Part shown: positions 41,939 to 50,519 of the stretch, one piece after another
How positions within the stretch are numbered: the stretch's first letter is position 1
How the letters are laid out: every line of letters begins with the position of its first letter
Position numbers and translations under genes: made by a program
Origin: Glycomyces algeriensis
GTDB taxonomy: Bacteria; Actinomycetota; Actinomycetes; Mycobacteriales; Micromonosporaceae
Direction: 5' to 3'
Length of the DNA stretch: 64,000 nt
Assembly (NCBI RefSeq): GCF_027622855.1
Contig: NZ_JAPZVR010000001.1
Coordinates: 391,272-455,271 of the forward strand
The notes under the pieces: generated by a model
What the model was told of the DNA's origin: nothing
Database searches by the model: none
What the model saw: the letters and a program-made list of their open reading frames with translations, nothing else

Positions 41939-42053
41939 GGCTTGGATTCAGGAGCCTTCCGGATCTGGCTTCAGGAGTCGCGCCGGCTCGGCATCGGGAG
42001 TCGTGTCGGCTGTGCTTCAGGGGTCGTGCCGGCTGGGCATCGGCAGTCGTGCC
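41939..42053. repeat. 23-bp degenerate tandem repeat, about five units
   Basis: Units near GGCTGGGCATCGGCAGTCGT followed by GCC; the last three (41985-42053) are exactly 23 bp each. Not coding as far as I can see. Confidence 0.75.
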
Positions 42054-42123
42054 GACGCGCGCCGCGCAGTCTTGCGGCGGGCCGTTCGAGCAGTCGCGCC
42101 GGCACTGCTCGAACGGACCGCGG

Positions 42124-43185
42124 TCAGTCCCGCAGGAGCGGCAGGAGCTGGTTCCCCTGGCGCTTGATCTCCTGCAGGTACGGCGTGTCGGAGAGGACGA
42201 AGTGGCTGACGCCCAGCGCCTCGTACTTGCGCAGCGACTTGGCCACGTCCTCGGCCGAGCCGACCAGCCAGGTGGTGCCCGCGCCGCCGCCGCCGACCTT
42301 GCCCGGGGCGGTGTAGAGGTTGTCGTCGAGCACGTCGCCGCGCGCGGCCAGATCGAGGAGCCGGCGCTGGCCGGTGGCCCGGCGCCAGTCGTGGTCGGGG
42401 GCGGCCCGGCCGGCGTCGGCCATCTGCTGCACGCGCGCTTCGGCGTCGGCCCAGGCCTGCTCGGTGGTGTCGCGGACGAGGGTGGTGACGCGCAGGCCGA
42501 ACTCGAGCGGCGCGTGCTCGCGGCCGAGCGAGGCGCTGAGCTGCTTGAGCCGGTCGATGCGCTCGGCGACGCCGTCGAGCGGTTCGCCCCAGAACAGCTG
42601 CACGTCCGCTTCGGTGGCCGCGACCCGTTCGGCCGCTTCGGAGGCGCCGCCGAAGTACAGGGTCGGGTGCCGGCGCGCGCCGTCGGCGACCGGCTTCAGC
42701 TCGAGGCTCGAATCGGTGACGCTGAAGTACTCGCCCTTGTAGGTGACGCGCTCCTCGGTCCAGAGCCGGCGGGCGATCTGGATGAACTCCTTGGTGCGGG
42801 CGTACCGGTCCGCTTGCGCGCCTTCGGTGTCGCCGTACGCCTCGAGGCCGTCCCTGCCCGAGACGATGTTGACGAGGACCCGGCCCCCGGTGAGGTGGTC
42901 GAGGGTGGCGGCGGCCGAGGCGAAGTTGGCGGGGCGCCAGTACCCGGGCCGGATCGCGATGAGGGGTTTGAAGCTGGTGGTCCGCGCGGCGAGCGCGGTG
43001 GCGACGGTGAAGGTGTCCGGCCGGCCCCAGCTGGTGCCGAGGAGCGCGCCGCCCCAGCCGTGCTCCTCGAGCGCTTCGGCGTGGGCGGTGAGTGTCTCGA
43101 GGCTGTTGTGGCCCTCGACGACGTCGTCGCCGCGGTGCCCGGGGCGGGCCTGGTTCGGGATGTACCAGAGGTGCTGGCTGCTCAT
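42124..43185 (-). CDS. LLM-class flavin-dependent monooxygenase, SsuD-like
   Basis: A 353-residue luciferase-like FMNH2-dependent oxygenase. WYIPNQARPGHRGD, GWGGALLGTSWGRPDTFTVA, PGYWRPANFASAAATLDHLTGGRVLVNIVSG and TLYFGGASEAAERVA match the alkanesulfonate monooxygenase group, which releases sulfite from sulfonates under sulfur starvation. ATG 43183-43185 has GGAG eight bases upstream. Divergent from the AKR at 43331; the 145-bp gap contains CTATCGATGTAGTATAG-like symmetric AT-rich sequence. No sulfonate transporter genes are adjacent, so the substrate is open. Confidence 0.85.
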   Translation of the reverse strand: MSSQHLWYIPNQARPGHRGDDVVEGHNSLETLTAHAEALEEHGWGGALLGTSWGRPDTFTVATALAARTTSFKPLIAIRPGYWRPANFASAAATLDHLTGGRVLVNIVSGRDGLEAYGDTEGAQADRYARTKEFIQIARRLWTEERVTYKGEYFSVTDSSLELKPVADGARRHPTLYFGGASEAAERVAATEADVQLFWGEPLDGVAERIDRLKQLSASLGREHAPLEFGLRVTTLVRDTTEQAWADAEARVQQMADAGRAAPDHDWRRATGQRRLLDLAARGDVLDDNLYTAPGKVGGGGAGTTWLVGSAEDVAKSLRKYEALGVSHFVLSDTPYLQEIKRQGNQLLPLLRD

Positions 43186-43330
43186 GTGCGGGTCTCCATT
43201 TCGGGGCGGCAGATGTTCGAGTTATCCTATCGATGTAGTATAGATTGCCTGAGGCGGTTCCGCCTCCCCAGGCGCGCGGCCGCCACCCTCCGCCGCGACC
43301 GCGCGAACCACACCTGAAAGGCTTCCCCCC

Positions 43331-44359
43331 ATGGCACACGGAGCTTTCGAGACGACCTACGCCGCCGCCGGGGACCGGTACGAGCGCCTGCCCTACCGGC
43401 GGGCCGGGAGCACCGGCCTCGACCTGCCCGCGCTCTCCCTCGGCCTCTGGCAGCGGTTCGGCACCGACAACGCCTACGAGACCCAGCGCGCGATCATCCT
43501 GCGCGCCTTCGACCTCGGCATCGCCCACTTCGACAACGCCGACCGGTACGGCCCGCCCCACCGCGCCGCCCAGCAGGTCTTCGGCGAGGTCCTCGCCAAG
43601 GACCTCGCCCCGTACCGCGACGAGCTCGTCCTCACCACCAAGGCCGGCAACCCCATCGGCCCGAGCCCCTACCTCAAGGGCGGCTCACGCAAGTCGCTCC
43701 TCACCTCGCTCGACCACAGCCTGCGCGACCTCCGCACCGACTACGTGGACGTGTTCTACCATCACCGCCAGGACCCGGCCACGCCCATCGAAGAGACCGT
43801 CGGCGCCCTCGCGGACGCCGTGCGGCAGGGCAAGGCGCTCTACGTCGGCATCTCGAACTACGACCCCGAGCGGGCGCACGAGGCCGCCGTGCTGCTGCGG
43901 GAAGCGGGCGTCCCGCTCCTGGTCCACCAGCCGCGCTACTCGATCTTCGACCGCGGCCCCGAACTGAACGGCCTCCTCGACCTCGCCGCCGCAGACGGCT
44001 TCGGCCTGGTCGTCTACTCGCCGCTCGCGCAAGGCCTGCTCACCGACAAGTACCTGCACGGCATCCCGGCCGACGCCCGCGCCGCGAACAGCGCCTTCCT
44101 CTCTCCCGACGTCATCGACGACACCTACCGCAAGCGCGCCGCCGCACTCGACGACCTCGCGCGCACACGCGGCCAGTCGCTCGCGCAGCTCGCCCTCCAG
44201 TGGGTGCTGCGCCGCCCCGAGGTCACCTCCGCCCTCATCGGCGCCAGCTCGATCGCGCAACTCGACCACAACGCCAAAGCGCTCGACGCCGCGCCGCTGA
44301 CCGACGAGGAACTGGCGCTGATCGACGAGCACGGCGTCCACGGCACCGGGCTGCGCTGA
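43331..44359 (+). CDS. aldo-keto reductase, YghZ/KCAB-like
   Basis: A 342-residue AKR of the methylglyoxal-reductase/potassium-channel-beta-like group (AKR14/6): GLDLPALSLGLWQRFGTD, ITHFDNADRYGPPH-type block read here as IAHFDNADRYGPPH, LVLTTKAG, VDVFYHHRQDPATPIEET and VYSPLAQGLLTDKYL. Reduces methylglyoxal or other aldehydes with NADPH. First gene of a three-gene operon; its stop overlaps the nitroreductase ATG (TGATG). Confidence 0.88.
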   Translation: MAHGAFETTYAAAGDRYERLPYRRAGSTGLDLPALSLGLWQRFGTDNAYETQRAIILRAFDLGIAHFDNADRYGPPHRAAQQVFGEVLAKDLAPYRDELVLTTKAGNPIGPSPYLKGGSRKSLLTSLDHSLRDLRTDYVDVFYHHRQDPATPIEETVGALADAVRQGKALYVGISNYDPERAHEAAVLLREAGVPLLVHQPRYSIFDRGPELNGLLDLAAADGFGLVVYSPLAQGLLTDKYLHGIPADARAANSAFLSPDVIDDTYRKRAAALDDLARTRGQSLAQLALQWVLRRPEVTSALIGASSIAQLDHNAKALDAAPLTDEELALIDEHGVHGTGLR

Positions 44360-45162
44360 TGACCGGCACCCCGACCGCCCGCTACGGCGACCCCGACGCG
44401 GTGCTCGGCGCGGTCAGCGACGTCATCCGCCTGCAGCTCGCGCACCGCTCGGTGCGCGCCTTCGGGCCGCGCGACGTCCACGACGACGAGCTCACCGCGC
44501 TCATCGCGGCCGCGCAGTCCGCGCCGACCTCCTCGAACCTCCAGCCGTGGAGCGTCGTGGCCGTCCGCGACCCCGCGCGCCGGGCCCGGCTCGCCGCGCT
44601 CGCCGCCGACCAGCGGTTCATCGCCCAGGCCCCGCTGTTCCTGGTGTGGATCGCCGACCTCGGCCGGGCCCGGCGGCTCGCCGCCCGCGCAGGCACCGAC
44701 GTGGACGCGGCGGACTACCTGGAGACCACGCTGATCGGGTACATCGACACGGCGCTCGCGGCGCAGAACGCCGTCGTGGCGGCCGCATCGCTCGGCCTCG
44801 GCACCGTCTTCGTGGGCGCGATCCGCAACAGCCCCGAGGCGGTCGCGGCCGAACTGCGCCTGCCGCCGCACACGACGGCCGCGTTCGGCCTGGCCGTGGG
44901 CGCCCCGGACCCCGATGAGCGGGCGGACGTCAAACCCCGCCTGCCGCAGCAGGCCGTGCTCCACCACGAGCACTACGACGCGGACGCCGCCGATGGGCAC
45001 CTCCCCGTCTACGACGAGCGCCTCGCCGCCTACAACGCCCGGTTCGGCTTGCACGGCAACTGGAGCGACCGGGTCCTGGCCCGGCTCAAGGGGCCGGAGT
45101 CGATGGCGGGGCGCCATCTGCTGCGCGACACGCTGCGCCGGCAGGGCCTGCCGTCCCGGTGA
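44359..45162 (+). CDS. nitroreductase family FMN oxidoreductase
   Basis: A 267-residue nitroreductase: HRSVRAFGPRDVHDDELTALIAAAQSAPTSSNLQPWSVVAVRD is the FMN phosphate and dimer region, and LGLGTVFVGAIRN completes the site. Reduces nitro, quinone or enone compounds, mainly with NADPH; the NfsA-like length and VRAF fit the NADPH oxygen-insensitive group. Overlaps the AKR gene at TGATG and precedes the DUF1684 gene by 69 bp. Confidence 0.88.
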   Translation: MTGTPTARYGDPDAVLGAVSDVIRLQLAHRSVRAFGPRDVHDDELTALIAAAQSAPTSSNLQPWSVVAVRDPARRARLAALAADQRFIAQAPLFLVWIADLGRARRLAARAGTDVDAADYLETTLIGYIDTALAAQNAVVAAASLGLGTVFVGAIRNSPEAVAAELRLPPHTTAAFGLAVGAPDPDERADVKPRLPQQAVLHHEHYDADAADGHLPVYDERLAAYNARFGLHGNWSDRVLARLKGPESMAGRHLLRDTLRRQGLPSR

Positions 45163-45231
45163 AGGGGCGCATGATCGAGACGGCGCCCCCCGCGCCGTCC
45201 ACCTCGGACCCGAACGTTGAGAGGACCGGCG

Positions 45232-46029
45232 ATGACCGCGACCCGCGTTGACGACTTCACGCGCGGCTGGACCGCATGGCGCCGCCTCCGGGAGGCCGAG
45301 CTGACCGAGCCGCACGGGTGGCTCAGCCTGACCGCGTTCCACTGGCTGCGCGAGACGCCCGCGCAGCTGCCCGACCTGCCCGGGCTCTGGAGCGGCGGGG
45401 ACTTCGCCCGGCTGACCGCGGTCGCCGCGGACGGACTGCGGTTCGAAGGCCGCGCGGTCGACGGCGTGCTCACCTTCGACCTGGAGAAGGCCGGTGCCCC
45501 GGCCTGGGTCGAGCGCGGCCGCCGCCGGATCGAGGTGGCCCTGCGCGGCGGACGCTTCGCCGCGCGGGTGCGGGACCCGAAGGCCCCCACGAGGACCGGG
45601 TTCAACGGCATCCCGTGCTTCCCGCCCGACCCCGACTGGGCGGTCACCGGCCGGTACCTCGCCTTCGACGAACCGCTCGACGCCGTGGTCGGATCGGCGC
45701 GCGGCGACCTCTCCCACTTGCTCCGCCTGACCGGCGAGATCGACTTCACCGTGGCGGGGCGGCGCCAATCGCTGCTGGCCTCCACCACCGACAACGGCGC
45801 CTTGAGCGTGCTCTTCTCCGACCGGACCAACGGCGACACGACCGCGGCGTGGCGGTCCCTGTCCCTGGCGCCCGCATCGGAGGACGGCGCGGTCGTCCTC
45901 GACTTCAACCGCGCCCAGAACCTGCCCTGCGCCTTCACCGAGTTCGGGACCTGCCCGAAGCCGGTGGACGCGAACGCCTTGAGCGTCGCGGTGACGGCGG
46001 GGGAGCAGCGGCCGCAACGGCCCCTCTGA
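45232..46029 (+). CDS. DUF1684 family protein
   Basis: A 265-residue DUF1684 protein of unknown biochemical function. Signature blocks are GWLSLTAFHWLRE, the RDPKAPTRTGFNGIPCFPPD centre, and the C-terminal VVLDFNRAQNLPCAFTEFGTCPKPVDANALSVAVTAGE. No signal peptide or membrane segment. GAGAGGACC precedes the ATG. Cotranscribed with AKR and nitroreductase, and followed by a terminator hairpin. Confidence 0.85.
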   Translation: MTATRVDDFTRGWTAWRRLREAELTEPHGWLSLTAFHWLRETPAQLPDLPGLWSGGDFARLTAVAADGLRFEGRAVDGVLTFDLEKAGAPAWVERGRRRIEVALRGGRFAARVRDPKAPTRTGFNGIPCFPPDPDWAVTGRYLAFDEPLDAVVGSARGDLSHLLRLTGEIDFTVAGRRQSLLASTTDNGALSVLFSDRTNGDTTAAWRSLSLAPASEDGAVVLDFNRAQNLPCAFTEFGTCPKPVDANALSVAVTAGEQRPQRPL

Positions 46030-46031
46030 CG

Positions 46032-46065
46032 CCCCGGGCCGGGAACTCGCAGCCCCGGCCCGGGG
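46032..46065 (+). terminator. GC hairpin after DUF1684 gene
   Basis: CCCCGGGCCGGG with CCCGGCCCGGGG, 12-bp stem, loop about 10 nt. Separates the reductase operon from the sugar operon. Confidence 0.78.
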
Positions 46066-46110
46066 TCCATCGCTCCCGAGCGACCGCCCCTTCGGCGGCC
46101 TCCTCCGCCT

Positions 46111-46122
46111 GTGAGCGCTAAC
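46111..46122. promoter_or_regulatory. LacI-type operator, copy 1
   Basis: GTGAGCGCTAAC, a near-palindrome centred on AGCGCT, identical to the copy at 46271. Sits about 200 bp before the permease start. Confidence 0.75.
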
Positions 46123-46270
46123 GGATTTTCAGCACCATGCCTCGCGCGAACGCGGCGCGCAAGACCGCAGGTACGAGCACTCGCATCGTCTATTGCGTGC
46201 TGCCAGGAATAACGCTCCCAAGACATTGAGACGTAGAAATATAGGAAATCAGCCTTGACGTGTCGCGACC

Positions 46271-46282
46271 GTGAGCGCTAAC
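46271..46282. promoter_or_regulatory. LacI-type operator, copy 2
   Basis: Second exact GTGAGCGCTAAC, 160 bp after copy 1 and 42 bp before the operon's first ATG. Two spaced operators allow looping by the LacI protein at 49480. Confidence 0.8.
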
Positions 46283-46323
46283 ATTTCCTCGCATCCGACC
46301 CCTACGTCCTTTGGCCAGGTGTT

Positions 46324-47259
46324 ATGCAGACCCTTCACGACACCGAGCCGCGCTTCGAGCCCGAGAGCGCGCCCCGAAAACACCGGAGGTCCAACGCGGC
46401 CTTCGAGGCCTACGCGATGCTCGCGCCGAGCATCCTCGGCTTCGCCGTCTTCCTGATCGCGCCCATCGTGATCGTCGTCGTCCTGAGCTTCTACGACTGG
46501 AACCTCCTGTCCGACCCCGAGTTCATCGGCCTCGAGAACTACCGCGAGCTGGCGGGGGACGAGCGGGCGCTCAAGTCGATCGGCAACACCTTCTACTACG
46601 TGCTCCTCAACATTCCCGCCCAGACCGTGCTGGCCCTGCTCCTCGCGCTGGCGCTCAACTCGAAGATCAAGGCCCGCAACACCTTCCGCGTGCTCTACGT
46701 GCTGCCGTGGATGGCGATGCCGGTGGCGCTCGGCGTGATCTGGCGGTGGGTCTTCGACCCGCAGTACGGCGCCCTGAACCGCTTCCTCGACCTGTTCGGG
46801 GTCGACGGCGCGGCCTGGCTCACCGACTCCACCTGGGCCATGCCCGTCATCGCATCGGTGAACATCTGGCAGTACTCCGGCTACACCATGCTGTTCTTCC
46901 TCGCAGGGCTGCAAGCGATCCCGGCCCAGCTCTATGAAGCGGCCGATGTGGACGGGGCATCGCCGCTGTACCGGTTCTTCGCGATCACGCTGCCGCTGCT
47001 GCGCCCGGCGATGCTGTTCGTGCTCATCACCAGCGTGATCGGCTCGTTCCAGGTCTTCGACACCATCCACGTGATGACCGCCGGCGGCCCCGCCGGATCC
47101 ACCGCGACGCTGAACTACCAGATCTACCTGGAGTCGTTCACCCAGCGCAACGCCGGCTACGCGTCCATGCTCGCGGTGATCCTGTTCGCGATCATCGCCC
47201 TCATCACCCTGGCGCAGGCCGCGCTGTTCCGCAAGCGCACCACCTACGACTTCAGTTAG
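46324..47259 (+). CDS. ABC sugar transporter permease, MalF-like
   Basis: A 311-residue CUT1 permease: FEAYAMLAPSILGFAVFLIAPIVIVVVLSFYDW as the first helices, EAA loop LYEAADVDGASPLYRFFAITLP, and a closing helix ending RKRTTYDFS. First gene of the second sugar operon, behind the paired GTGAGCGCTAAC operators. It overlaps nothing and is eight bases before its partner permease. Confidence 0.93.
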   Translation: MQTLHDTEPRFEPESAPRKHRRSNAAFEAYAMLAPSILGFAVFLIAPIVIVVVLSFYDWNLLSDPEFIGLENYRELAGDERALKSIGNTFYYVLLNIPAQTVLALLLALALNSKIKARNTFRVLYVLPWMAMPVALGVIWRWVFDPQYGALNRFLDLFGVDGAAWLTDSTWAMPVIASVNIWQYSGYTMLFFLAGLQAIPAQLYEAADVDGASPLYRFFAITLPLLRPAMLFVLITSVIGSFQVFDTIHVMTAGGPAGSTATLNYQIYLESFTQRNAGYASMLAVILFAIIALITLAQAALFRKRTTYDFS

Positions 47260-47267
47260 GGGCCACC

Positions 47268-48083
47268 ATGAAGAAGCTCCCGCTCCACCTGGTGCTCATC
47301 GCCGGCGCGCTCGTCTCGGTGGGCCCGTACCTGCTGACGCTGAACGCCGCGTTCAAGTCCAAACAGGAGATCCTGACCTCCGAGCCGTGGGCCCTCCCCG
47401 CGAACCCGATCTTCTCCAACTTCGGCGAGGTTTGGAGCCGGTACGACTTCGCCACCTTCGTGGTCAATTCCCTTGTCGTGGCGGTGGCGGTCACCGTCGG
47501 CCAGCTCGTGTTCTCCACCCTCGCCGCGTACGCCTTCGCGCGCCTCGACTTCCCCGGCCGCGACCAGCTGTTCTGGGCCTACATCGCGACCCTGATGGTG
47601 CCGCAGATCGTGACCCTGGTGCCCACCTTCATCATCGTGCGCGAGCTCGGCCTGGTCGACACGCACGTGGGCCTGATCCTGCCGTTCGTGTTCGGGTTCC
47701 TCATGCCCTACGGGGTGTTCCTGGTGCGCCAGTACTTCAAGACCATCCCCGCCTCCATTGAGGACGCGGCCCGCATCGACGGGGCCGGGACGTTCACGAT
47801 CCTGTGGCGCGTCATGGTCCCCATGGCCAAGCCGATCCTCGGCACGCTCGCGATCATCAGCTTCGTCAACACCTGGAACAACCTGCTGTGGCCGCTCATC
47901 ATCACCCACTCCGAGTCCACCAGGGTCATCACGCGCGGCATCGCGCAGATGCAGTCCCAGTTCAACCAGGAGTACCACCTCATCCTCGCCGCCTCCACCA
48001 TGGCGCTCCTCCCGCTGGTCGTCGTCTTCCTGGCCTTCCAGCGCCACATCGTCCGCTCCATCGCCCTCAGCGGCATGAAGTGA
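47268..48083 (+). CDS. ABC sugar transporter permease, MalG-like
   Basis: A 271-residue carbohydrate permease; N-terminal helix LVLIAGALVSVGPYLLTLNAAF, EAA loop EDAARIDGAGTFTILWRVMVP, and a typical tail RSIALSGMK. Second channel subunit. As in the first sugar operon no ATPase gene is present, again implying a shared ATPase elsewhere. Confidence 0.93.
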   Translation: MKKLPLHLVLIAGALVSVGPYLLTLNAAFKSKQEILTSEPWALPANPIFSNFGEVWSRYDFATFVVNSLVVAVAVTVGQLVFSTLAAYAFARLDFPGRDQLFWAYIATLMVPQIVTLVPTFIIVRELGLVDTHVGLILPFVFGFLMPYGVFLVRQYFKTIPASIEDAARIDGAGTFTILWRVMVPMAKPILGTLAIISFVNTWNNLLWPLIITHSESTRVITRGIAQMQSQFNQEYHLILAASTMALLPLVVVFLAFQRHIVRSIALSGMK

Positions 48084-48127
48084 CGTCCCGACCTCTCCCG
48101 CCCACCTCTCAACGAAAGGCAAACGGC

Positions 48128-49450
48128 ATGAACAAGACGCGCACGGCCGCCATCGCCGCCCTCGCGCTCGCCCTCCCCGCCGCCCTCGCCGCCTGCAGCG
48201 GCGACGACGACGGACCGGTGACGCTGCGCTACGCCTTCTGGGACGACAACCAGCGGCCCGCGCTCGAAGCGATGATCAAGGCCTTCAACGAGGACCACCC
48301 CGACATCGAAGTCGAGCTCGAGCAGAACCCCTGGGAGGACTACTGGGCCGGGCTCGACAGCCGGTTCGCCGCCGAAGAGGCCCCCGACGTGTTCTGGAAC
48401 CACGTCTCGCGCTTCCCGACCTACGCCGCCAACGGCGTCCTCCTGCCCATCACCGACGACATCGAGGCCGACGGCGTCGACCCCGCGGCCTACCCCGAGG
48501 ACCTCTACGACTCCTGGCAGTACGAGGGCGACCAGTACGGCCTCCCCAAGGACTGGGACTCCATCGCCCTGGTCTACCGCCTCGACGCCCTCGAAGCCGC
48601 CGGGATCGACCCGGCCACGGTGAACGACCTCGAATGGAACCCGGTCGACGGCGGCGCCTACGTCGAATTCCTCCAGAAGCTCACCGTCGACGCCAACGGC
48701 AACAACGCACTGAGCCCGGACTTCGACCCCGAGAACGTCGTCCAGTACGGCACCGCGATGTCCTCCAACACCGGCCAGACCGACTGGTGGAACTACGCGG
48801 TCCAGAACGGCTGCTCCCTCCAGACCGAGCCCTGGGGCGACTACGCCATCGACGCCCCCGAATGCGTCGAGGCCATCCAGTTCACCGCCGACCTCTACAA
48901 CAAGTGGCACGTCGCGGTCCCCGCCGAATCGACCAACCAGCCCAACGGCGGCGTCCCCGGCGACTACGTCGTCCCCGGCCAGGCGGCCACCACCCTCGAC
49001 GGCTCCTGGATGCTCAGCTTCTACCGCGACGGCCTCGAGCCCGGCTCGTGGGCCGTCGCCGACAACCCGTCCGGCCCCGTCGGATCCGGCACCGTCATCA
49101 ACGGCCTCTCCAACGCCATCTACGCCGGCACCGACCACCCCGACGAGGCCTGGGAGCTCGTCAAGTTCCTCGGCTCCGAAGAGGCCCAGTCCATCAGTAC
49201 CGGCATGGGCTCGGTCTGGCCGGGCGTCAGCTCCCTCAACCAGGGCTTCGCCGACTACTGGGCCGGCGAGGGCATCGACGTCACCGGCTTCCAGACCGCG
49301 GCCGAAGGCACCACCACCGGCTACCCCCTCTCCATGAACGACGCCGCCTTCGGCACCGCCGCGATGGACGAGTTCAATCAGGTCTGGCTGGGGCAGAAGG
49401 ACGCCCAGGAAGCGGCCGAGGCGGTCGTCGCGATCGCCAACGCCGAATAG
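48128..49450 (+). CDS. ABC sugar transporter, solute-binding lipoprotein
   Basis: A 440-residue binding lipoprotein: signal peptide ending AALAAC with acylated Cys23, followed by VTLRYAFWDDNQRPALEAMI, PDVFWNHVSRFP, GLPKDWDSIALVYR. Many Trp/Tyr residues (DWWNYAVQNG, NKWHVAVP) could stack on sugar rings. CGAAAGG lies before the ATG. The gene order permease, permease, binding protein differs from the first operon. Likely ligand is an alpha-galactoside-bearing oligosaccharide. Confidence 0.93.
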   Translation: MNKTRTAAIAALALALPAALAACSGDDDGPVTLRYAFWDDNQRPALEAMIKAFNEDHPDIEVELEQNPWEDYWAGLDSRFAAEEAPDVFWNHVSRFPTYAANGVLLPITDDIEADGVDPAAYPEDLYDSWQYEGDQYGLPKDWDSIALVYRLDALEAAGIDPATVNDLEWNPVDGGAYVEFLQKLTVDANGNNALSPDFDPENVVQYGTAMSSNTGQTDWWNYAVQNGCSLQTEPWGDYAIDAPECVEAIQFTADLYNKWHVAVPAESTNQPNGGVPGDYVVPGQAATTLDGSWMLSFYRDGLEPGSWAVADNPSGPVGSGTVINGLSNAIYAGTDHPDEAWELVKFLGSEEAQSISTGMGSVWPGVSSLNQGFADYWAGEGIDVTGFQTAAEGTTTGYPLSMNDAAFGTAAMDEFNQVWLGQKDAQEAAEAVVAIANAE

Positions 49451-49479
49451 CCGCACCCGAGCAGAGAGGCACCGACAGC

Positions 49480-50499
49480 ATGAGCGCCGCCGGACCCAGA
49501 CCCGTGAGCATCTTCGACGTCGCGAAGCGGGCGGGGGTGTCGCACCAGACCGTCTCGCGCGTCATCAACGACGCCCCGATGGTCGCCGCCGCCACCCGGG
49601 CCAGGGTCAAAGCCGCGATCGCCGACCTGGGCTACCGGCCCAACCGGTCGGCCCGCACCCTCGCCGGCGGCGCCGTGCGGTCGGTCACCGTCCTCACCAC
49701 CGACACCTCCCTCTACGGCACCGCCGAGACCCTCCGGGGCATCGAGGACGCCGCCAGGGACGCCGGGTTCTCCGTGCTCATCTCCGTCATGGACCCCGCC
49801 CGGGTCTACAGCGAGGCCGACGTCCTCGAACGGCTCCCGCACGACGGCGCCCCCGCCATCGTCATCGCCCACGACGAGGTCACCGCCGGCGCCATGCAGG
49901 CGCTCCGCGAACGGCAGCCGGGCGCGCTCGTCGCCACCGGCGGCGAGCACCTCGGCGCCGAGCACGACTCGGCCGACTGGCGCGTCCTCCTCGACGACCG
50001 CACCGTCGCCGCCCGCGCCACCCGCTACCTCCTCTCCATGGGCCACAAGCAGGTCCACCACCTCGCGATCCCGGGCAAGGCCAGCCGCCAGACCGGCTGG
50101 TCCGACGCCCTGGCCGACGCCGGGATCACCCGGCCCGAGGTCGTGCACTCGGACTGGTCGATCGGGGCCGCGGCCGAAGCCGCGGCCGTCCTCGTCGCCG
50201 ACCCCTCCGTGACCGCGATCCTCTGCGGCAACGACGACCTCGCCTTCGGGGTCCTCCACGCCGCGCACCGCGCGGGCCGCAGCGTCCCCGGCGACCTCAG
50301 CGTCGTCGGCTTCGACGACTCGCCCCTCGCCGCCTACCACGTCCCCCCGCTCACCACAGTGGACCTCGACTTCCGCGGCGTCGGCCGCGGCGCCTTCGAC
50401 CTCCTGCGACACAAGCTCGAAGGCGGACCCGATCCCCGACCCTCCTGGCGGTCCCCGGAACTCGTCGTGCGCGAGACCTCGGGACCACCGCGTCAATGA
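49480..50499 (+). CDS. LacI family regulator
   Basis: A 339-residue LacI/GalR repressor: VSIFDVAKRAGVSHQTVSRVIND (HTH), YRPNRSARTLAGG (hinge), and the sugar-binding domain with VVGFDDSPLAAYHVPPLTTV. Encoded inside the operon it most probably controls, through the two GTGAGCGCTAAC sites at 46111 and 46271. ATG 49480 follows GAGAGGC. The downstream secreted glycosidase overlaps its stop if the first ATG is used. Confidence 0.92.
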   Translation: MSAAGPRPVSIFDVAKRAGVSHQTVSRVINDAPMVAAATRARVKAAIADLGYRPNRSARTLAGGAVRSVTVLTTDTSLYGTAETLRGIEDAARDAGFSVLISVMDPARVYSEADVLERLPHDGAPAIVIAHDEVTAGAMQALRERQPGALVATGGEHLGAEHDSADWRVLLDDRTVAARATRYLLSMGHKQVHHLAIPGKASRQTGWSDALADAGITRPEVVHSDWSIGAAAEAAAVLVADPSVTAILCGNDDLAFGVLHAAHRAGRSVPGDLSVVGFDDSPLAAYHVPPLTTVDLDFRGVGRGAFDLLRHKLEGGPDPRPSWRSPELVVRETSGPPRQ

Positions 50500-50519
50500 C
50501 GACAACTGAAAGGGCAGCA

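Larger units (their letters stand above)
41547..42123. other. 577-bp gap with two degenerate tandem repeats
   Basis: Divergent space between the SARP gene and the end of the monooxygenase gene. Holds the 15-bp and 23-bp arrays. A 58-residue frame (41692-41868) made largely of the 15-bp repeat is not accepted as a gene. Confidence 0.6.
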
